Positions 13,679-16,472 of a DNA stretch of 16,472 bases are shown one piece after another. Within the stretch, counting starts at the first letter, position 1. The number at the start of each line of letters is the position of its first letter. The stretch is taken from the NCBI GenBank assembly GCA_015488125.1, contig WFOJ01000011.1, forward strand, positions 1-16,472. Direction: 5' to 3'. The notes below the pieces were generated by a model that saw nothing but the letters and a program-made list of their open reading frames with translations, made no database searches and was not told where the DNA came from. The translations under genes were made by a program, and so were the position numbers. This DNA is from Mariprofundaceae bacterium (lineage in GTDB: Bacteria; Pseudomonadota; Zetaproteobacteria; Mariprofundales; Mariprofundaceae).

Positions 13679-14850
13679 AACGCATTGACCAGATTGAACC
13701 CTTCCGGGTGATGCAATTGCTGGAGCGTGCCAGAGCGCTGGAAGCCGCCGGGCGTGACATTATCCATATGGAAATCGGTGAACCGGATTTTCCGACACCG
13801 GCTGCCGTGTTGGCCGCCGCACATGCCAGTCTGGATCGCGGCGACCAGTATTATACCGCCTCAACAGGGGAGCCGCGTTTGCAGCAGGCGTTGGCAGACT
13901 GGTATCAGCAGGAATATGGCATCAGCGTGGATGCCAGGCGGATTCTCATCACGCCGGGGTCTTCCGGCGCTTTTGCCATGTTGTATGCTGTGTTGCTGGA
14001 GCAGGGCGATCGCGTGCTGCTGCCTGATCCGGGTTACCCCTGCCAGCGCAATTTTGTGCGTCTGGCCGGCGGCGAGGCTGTCAATATCGCCGTTGGCCCG
14101 GAGACGAACTACCATCTCTCAGCGGCGCTGCTGCAACAGCACTGGCAGCATCATACTCGCCTGGCGGTGGTCATTAACCCTTCCAATCCCACAGGAACGC
14201 TGATTGACCCCGGCATGCTGGCGCATTTGGCCGCCCATTGCCGCGATCATGGTGGCTACCTGATTTGCGATGAAATTTATCATGGCCTGACCTATGGCTG
14301 CTCGCCTGCCTCGGCGCTGGAGCATGATGCCATTATCGTCAACAGCTTTTCCAAACGCTGGGCCATGACCGGCTGGCGCGTTGGCTGGACGATTGTGCCC
14401 GACACCCTGATTGAACCATGCCGTCGGGTGATGCAAAATATTTTTATCGCCGCGCCAACGATTTCGCAGCATGCGGCGCTTGCTGCCCTGGCATCCGGCG
14501 AAGCAAGCGAGACCATGCGTCAGGCCTATGATGAGCGTCGCCGATATTTACTTGATACCTTGCCCTCGCTGGGTTTTCAGGTGGCCATTGAACCGCAGGG
14601 TGCGTTTTATATTTATGCCAGTGTTGCAGCACTGACGGATGATGCCGAATCATTTTGCTGGCGCATGCTCGAAGAGGCAGGCGTAGCTATCACCCCAGGC
14701 AATGATTTCGGGCAGTTCAGAGCGAATGAACATGTGCGCTTTTCCTACGCTACCAGCCTGAGCAGACTCCGTGAGGGCGTGCGCAGGCTGCGCAGCTTTT
14801 TGCAACATGAGCATTGGGCAGGCGTGGGGATAGCTGATATTCCCTCCTGA
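13675..14850 (+). CDS. PLP-dependent aminotransferase, class I/II (fold type I)
   Basis: A 391-residue cytosolic aminotransferase. It begins EPFRVMQLLERARALEAAGRDI and IHMEIGEPDFPTP, the N-terminal substrate-closing segment. VINPSNPTGT holds the PLP-contacting Asn, ICDEIYHGLTYG has the Asp that binds the pyridine nitrogen and the Tyr for O3', and SFSKRWAMTGWRVGW carries the Schiff-base lysine K227. ARG-type carboxylate binding is provided by HVRFSYATS near the C-terminus. It resembles the aspartate/alanine aminotransferase subgroup, but the substrate cannot be read from sequence alone; the dapD-type neighbourhood permits, but does not show, an amino-acid biosynthesis role. The start overlaps the upstream small frame (ATGA). 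Confidence 0.9.
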   Translation: MKRIDQIEPFRVMQLLERARALEAAGRDIIHMEIGEPDFPTPAAVLAAAHASLDRGDQYYTASTGEPRLQQALADWYQQEYGISVDARRILITPGSSGAFAMLYAVLLEQGDRVLLPDPGYPCQRNFVRLAGGEAVNIAVGPETNYHLSAALLQQHWQHHTRLAVVINPSNPTGTLIDPGMLAHLAAHCRDHGGYLICDEIYHGLTYGCSPASALEHDAIIVNSFSKRWAMTGWRVGWTIVPDTLIEPCRRVMQNIFIAAPTISQHAALAALASGEASETMRQAYDERRRYLLDTLPSLGFQVAIEPQGAFYIYASVAALTDDAESFCWRMLEEAGVAITPGNDFGQFRANEHVRFSYATSLSRLREGVRRLRSFLQHEHWAGVGIADIPS

Positions 14851-14869
14851 TGAAGGACGACTCCGACCC

Positions 14870-15892
14870 ATGAACACAGCCGATCATATCGAACACCACC
14901 AGCCCATGCAGCAGCCCGCCGTCGGTATTCTGCTATGCAACCTCGGTACGCCGGATGCCCCGGATACGCCGTCGCTGCGCCGTTATCTGAAGGAATTTCT
15001 TTCTGATCCGCGTGTGGTGGAAATGAACCGCCTGAGTTGGTGGCTGATTCTGAACGGCATTATTCTGAATACCCGCCCGGCGCGCTCTGCCAGGGCTTAT
15101 CAAAGCGTGTGGACGAAGGAAGGCTCGCCACTGTTGCTTTACAGCCAGCGGCAGCAAGCTGCCCTGCAACAGGCCTTTGCCGATAGCCCGACGCCTGTGC
15201 ATGTGGCGCTAGCCATGCGCTATGGCAATCCTTCTGTTGCCCATGGCCTGAATGCGCTGCGCGAGCGAGGCTGTGGCCGCGTGCTGGTGTTACCTTTGTA
15301 TCCACAATACGCAGCGGCGACAACAGCTTCCACCTTTGATGCCGTCTTTGATGAACTCAAACGCTGGCGCCGCATGCCAGCGATCCGCACGCTTGATGGC
15401 TATCACGATCACCCGGCCTATATCGCCGCGCTTAAGGCCAGCGTCGAACAACATTGGCAGGCGCATGGCCGGGCGGAGCGGCTGCTGATCTCTTTTCACG
15501 GCATTCCGCAGCGTTATTTCGACAATGGCGACCCGTACCCCTGTTTGTGCCGCAAAACAGCCCGCCTGCTGGCCGAATCGCTGGCACTGCCGGAAGATGC
15601 CTGGCAACTGAGCTTTCAGTCCCGCTTTGGCCGCGAACCATGGGTGCAACCCTATACCGATGCCACCTTGCAGGCCTGGGGTCAACAGGGGTTGGCCAGC
15701 GTTGATGTCATCTGCCCGGGCTTTGCTGCTGATTGCCTGGAAACCATTGAAGAAATAGGCGTTGAAAACCGCGATATCTTCAGCCAGGCCGGTGGCGGCG
15801 AGCTGCGTTACATTCCGGCGCTAAATGACAGACCAGCGCACATTGAACTCCTCATCAGCCTCTGCCGCGCACAACTGGCCGGCTGGCTGTGA
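14870..15892 (+). CDS. hemH: Ferrochelatase
   Basis: A 340-residue enzyme that inserts Fe(II) into protoporphyrin IX in the last step of protoporphyrin-dependent haem synthesis. VGILLCNLGTPDAPDTPSLR opens the fold, followed by YLKEFLSDPRVVE. SFHGIPQRYFDNGDPY carries the metal-binding H210 (E. coli H194), SFQSRFGREPWVQPYTD is a conserved active-site segment, and CPGFAADCLETIEEI supplies E291 (E. coli E264). Length is close to E. coli HemH (320), with an N-terminal extension of about 15 residues; ATG 14906 (MQQPAVGI) is a possible shorter start. ATG 14870 is preceded by GAAGGA about 12 nt upstream. The gene begins 19 nt after the aminotransferase stop. Confidence 0.97.
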   Translation: MNTADHIEHHQPMQQPAVGILLCNLGTPDAPDTPSLRRYLKEFLSDPRVVEMNRLSWWLILNGIILNTRPARSARAYQSVWTKEGSPLLLYSQRQQAALQQAFADSPTPVHVALAMRYGNPSVAHGLNALRERGCGRVLVLPLYPQYAAATTASTFDAVFDELKRWRRMPAIRTLDGYHDHPAYIAALKASVEQHWQAHGRAERLLISFHGIPQRYFDNGDPYPCLCRKTARLLAESLALPEDAWQLSFQSRFGREPWVQPYTDATLQAWGQQGLASVDVICPGFAADCLETIEEIGVENRDIFSQAGGGELRYIPALNDRPAHIELLISLCRAQLAGWL

Positions 15893-16176
15893 TATCATCC
15901 ATCCACTTTTTGTCAGGTTTGGTGTTGCGCAGATCAAAAACGAGGAAGAAAGTAGACGTTTTCGTACAACATTGGCTTGCTCAGTGCACGAGAGCAATGC
16001 ATGTTGGAGCGTCCTTGTTTTGAAGTGATATGCCACTTTCAAGTTTGCATGGACAATACTGTTGTACCCAACAACAGGGCGCTTAATCCATGCCACTGGC
16101 AGGCTTTTCAAAGCCGCTGGCGACGTTAGTGTGGCGGAGAACAAGGGCATGATTGCCAGCAAACAGGATTGATCGT
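15893..16176. other. Intergenic gap between hemH and folE
   Basis: This 284-nt gap contains no recognised gene. It holds a short inverted repeat TTGCTC/GAGCAA (15977-15982 with 15992-15997, 9-nt loop), another small stem CTGTTG/CAACAG near 16058-16077, and a 47-codon open frame at 16029-16172 described separately. No T-run follows either stem and I see no clear terminator for hemH. No riboswitch consensus was recognised. AGGA at 16165-16168 is the folE ribosome-binding site. A folE promoter is probably here, but no convincing -35/-10 pair stands out. Confidence 0.4.
16029..16172 (+). other. Protein-like open frame without a standard start upstream of folE
   Basis: Between the stop at 16026-16028 and TGA 16170-16172 lie 47 sense codons, with a hydrophobic beginning (TFKFAWTILLYP) and a polar end (AGDVSVAENKGMIASKQD). 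There is no ATG or GTG near the beginning. TTG 16062, with GGA 8 nt upstream, is the only ordinary candidate start and would drop most of the hydrophobic part. ATG 16030, after a GAAGTG-like site, is one frame off; a single-base indel would join it to this frame. The frame ends 4 nt before folE, an operon-like spacing. It could be a frameshifted small gene, a small gene with an unusual start, or chance. Confidence 0.25.
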
Positions 16177-16472
16177 ATGCAACAAGACAGGGAAGCAGCC
16201 ATGGCCTGCGTGCGTGGCCTTTTGCGTTTTATTGGTGAAGATGAAAATCGTGAAGGACTCCAGGAAACGCCAGGCCGCGTGGTGGATGCCATGCTGGAAC
16301 ATTTTTGTGGCTACAGGGAAAATCCGGCACAGCATTTGCTGAAAACCTTTGAAGAAGTCGAAGGCTATGATGAAATCGTTCTGGTATCGGATATTGATGT
16401 GCATTCACACTGTGAACATCACCTGGTGCCTTTTGTCGGCAAGGCACATGTGGCCTATATTCCCAATGGCCG
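16177..16472 (+). CDS. folE: GTP cyclohydrolase I, type IA (truncated at the window edge)
   Basis: The first 98 residues of the enzyme that converts GTP to 7,8-dihydroneopterin triphosphate, the entry to folate and related pterins. LLRFIGEDENREGLQETPGRV is the characteristic N-terminal helix and GTP-pocket segment. DIDVHSHCEHHLVPFVGKAHVAYIPNG contains the Zn ligands C79 and H82 (E. coli C110 and H113) and E80. The start ATG 16177 has AGGA 8 nt upstream and gives an N-terminus shorter than that of E. coli FolE. The remaining part, including the third Zn ligand, lies beyond the window. Confidence 0.95.
   Translation, partial: MQQDREAAMACVRGLLRFIGEDENREGLQETPGRVVDAMLEHFCGYRENPAQHLLKTFEEVEGYDEIVLVSDIDVHSHCEHHLVPFVGKAHVAYIPNG

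Noticed and set aside
15821..16162. 113-codon reverse-strand frame across the hemH-folE gap
   Set aside because: No ribosome-binding site, no recognisable motif, and it runs antisense into the conserved hemH end. Kept only as a remote possibility.

Overview
All genes in this 16.5 kb window read rightward on the + strand, and they are packed tightly, with many 1-10 nt stop/start overlaps (ATGA, TGATG, TAATG, TTGA). The gene set (TatB/TatC, ModABC, succinylase-type DapD, Maf, RNase G, UvrA, a class I aminotransferase, ferrochelatase, FolE) and the proteobacterial look of the proteins point to a Gram-negative proteobacterium of moderate GC. A Zetaproteobacteria- or Gammaproteobacteria-like host would fit, but no marker gene fixes the taxon.

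Region 1 (1-3747): the C-terminus of an unrecognised protein, then mog (molybdenum cofactor), tatB, tatC, a small TehB-like SAM methyltransferase, and a striking two-domain protein. That protein has an N-terminal half resembling a NagZ-type GH3 barrel without its catalytic residues, and a C-terminal half that is a SlyD-type FKBP prolyl isomerase. A 102-nt gap with an 18-bp perfect palindrome and an 18-bp tandem repeat separates it from region 2.

Region 2 (3850-7655): an exported rhodanese-like protein that has lost the active-site cysteine, an exported unknown protein with an Sm/SH3-like strand region, then modG (double Mop domain), modA, modB and modC for molybdate storage and uptake. Regions 1 and 2 together look like a supply line for exported molybdoenzymes: Mo uptake and storage, cofactor synthesis, a possible Tat-signal chaperone, and Tat export.

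Region 3 (7656-15892): after a 151-nt gap, a housekeeping run of dapD, maf, rng, uvrA, a tiny possible minicistron, a PLP aminotransferase and hemH. A 284-nt gap holding an unexplained 47-codon open frame precedes folE, which runs off the right edge.

The most unusual items are the GH3-pseudoenzyme/FKBP fusion beside tatBC, the Cys-less exported rhodanese, the palindromic repeat at 3763-3803, and the two small unexplained reading frames. I saw no insertion sequence, CRISPR array, tRNA or rRNA.
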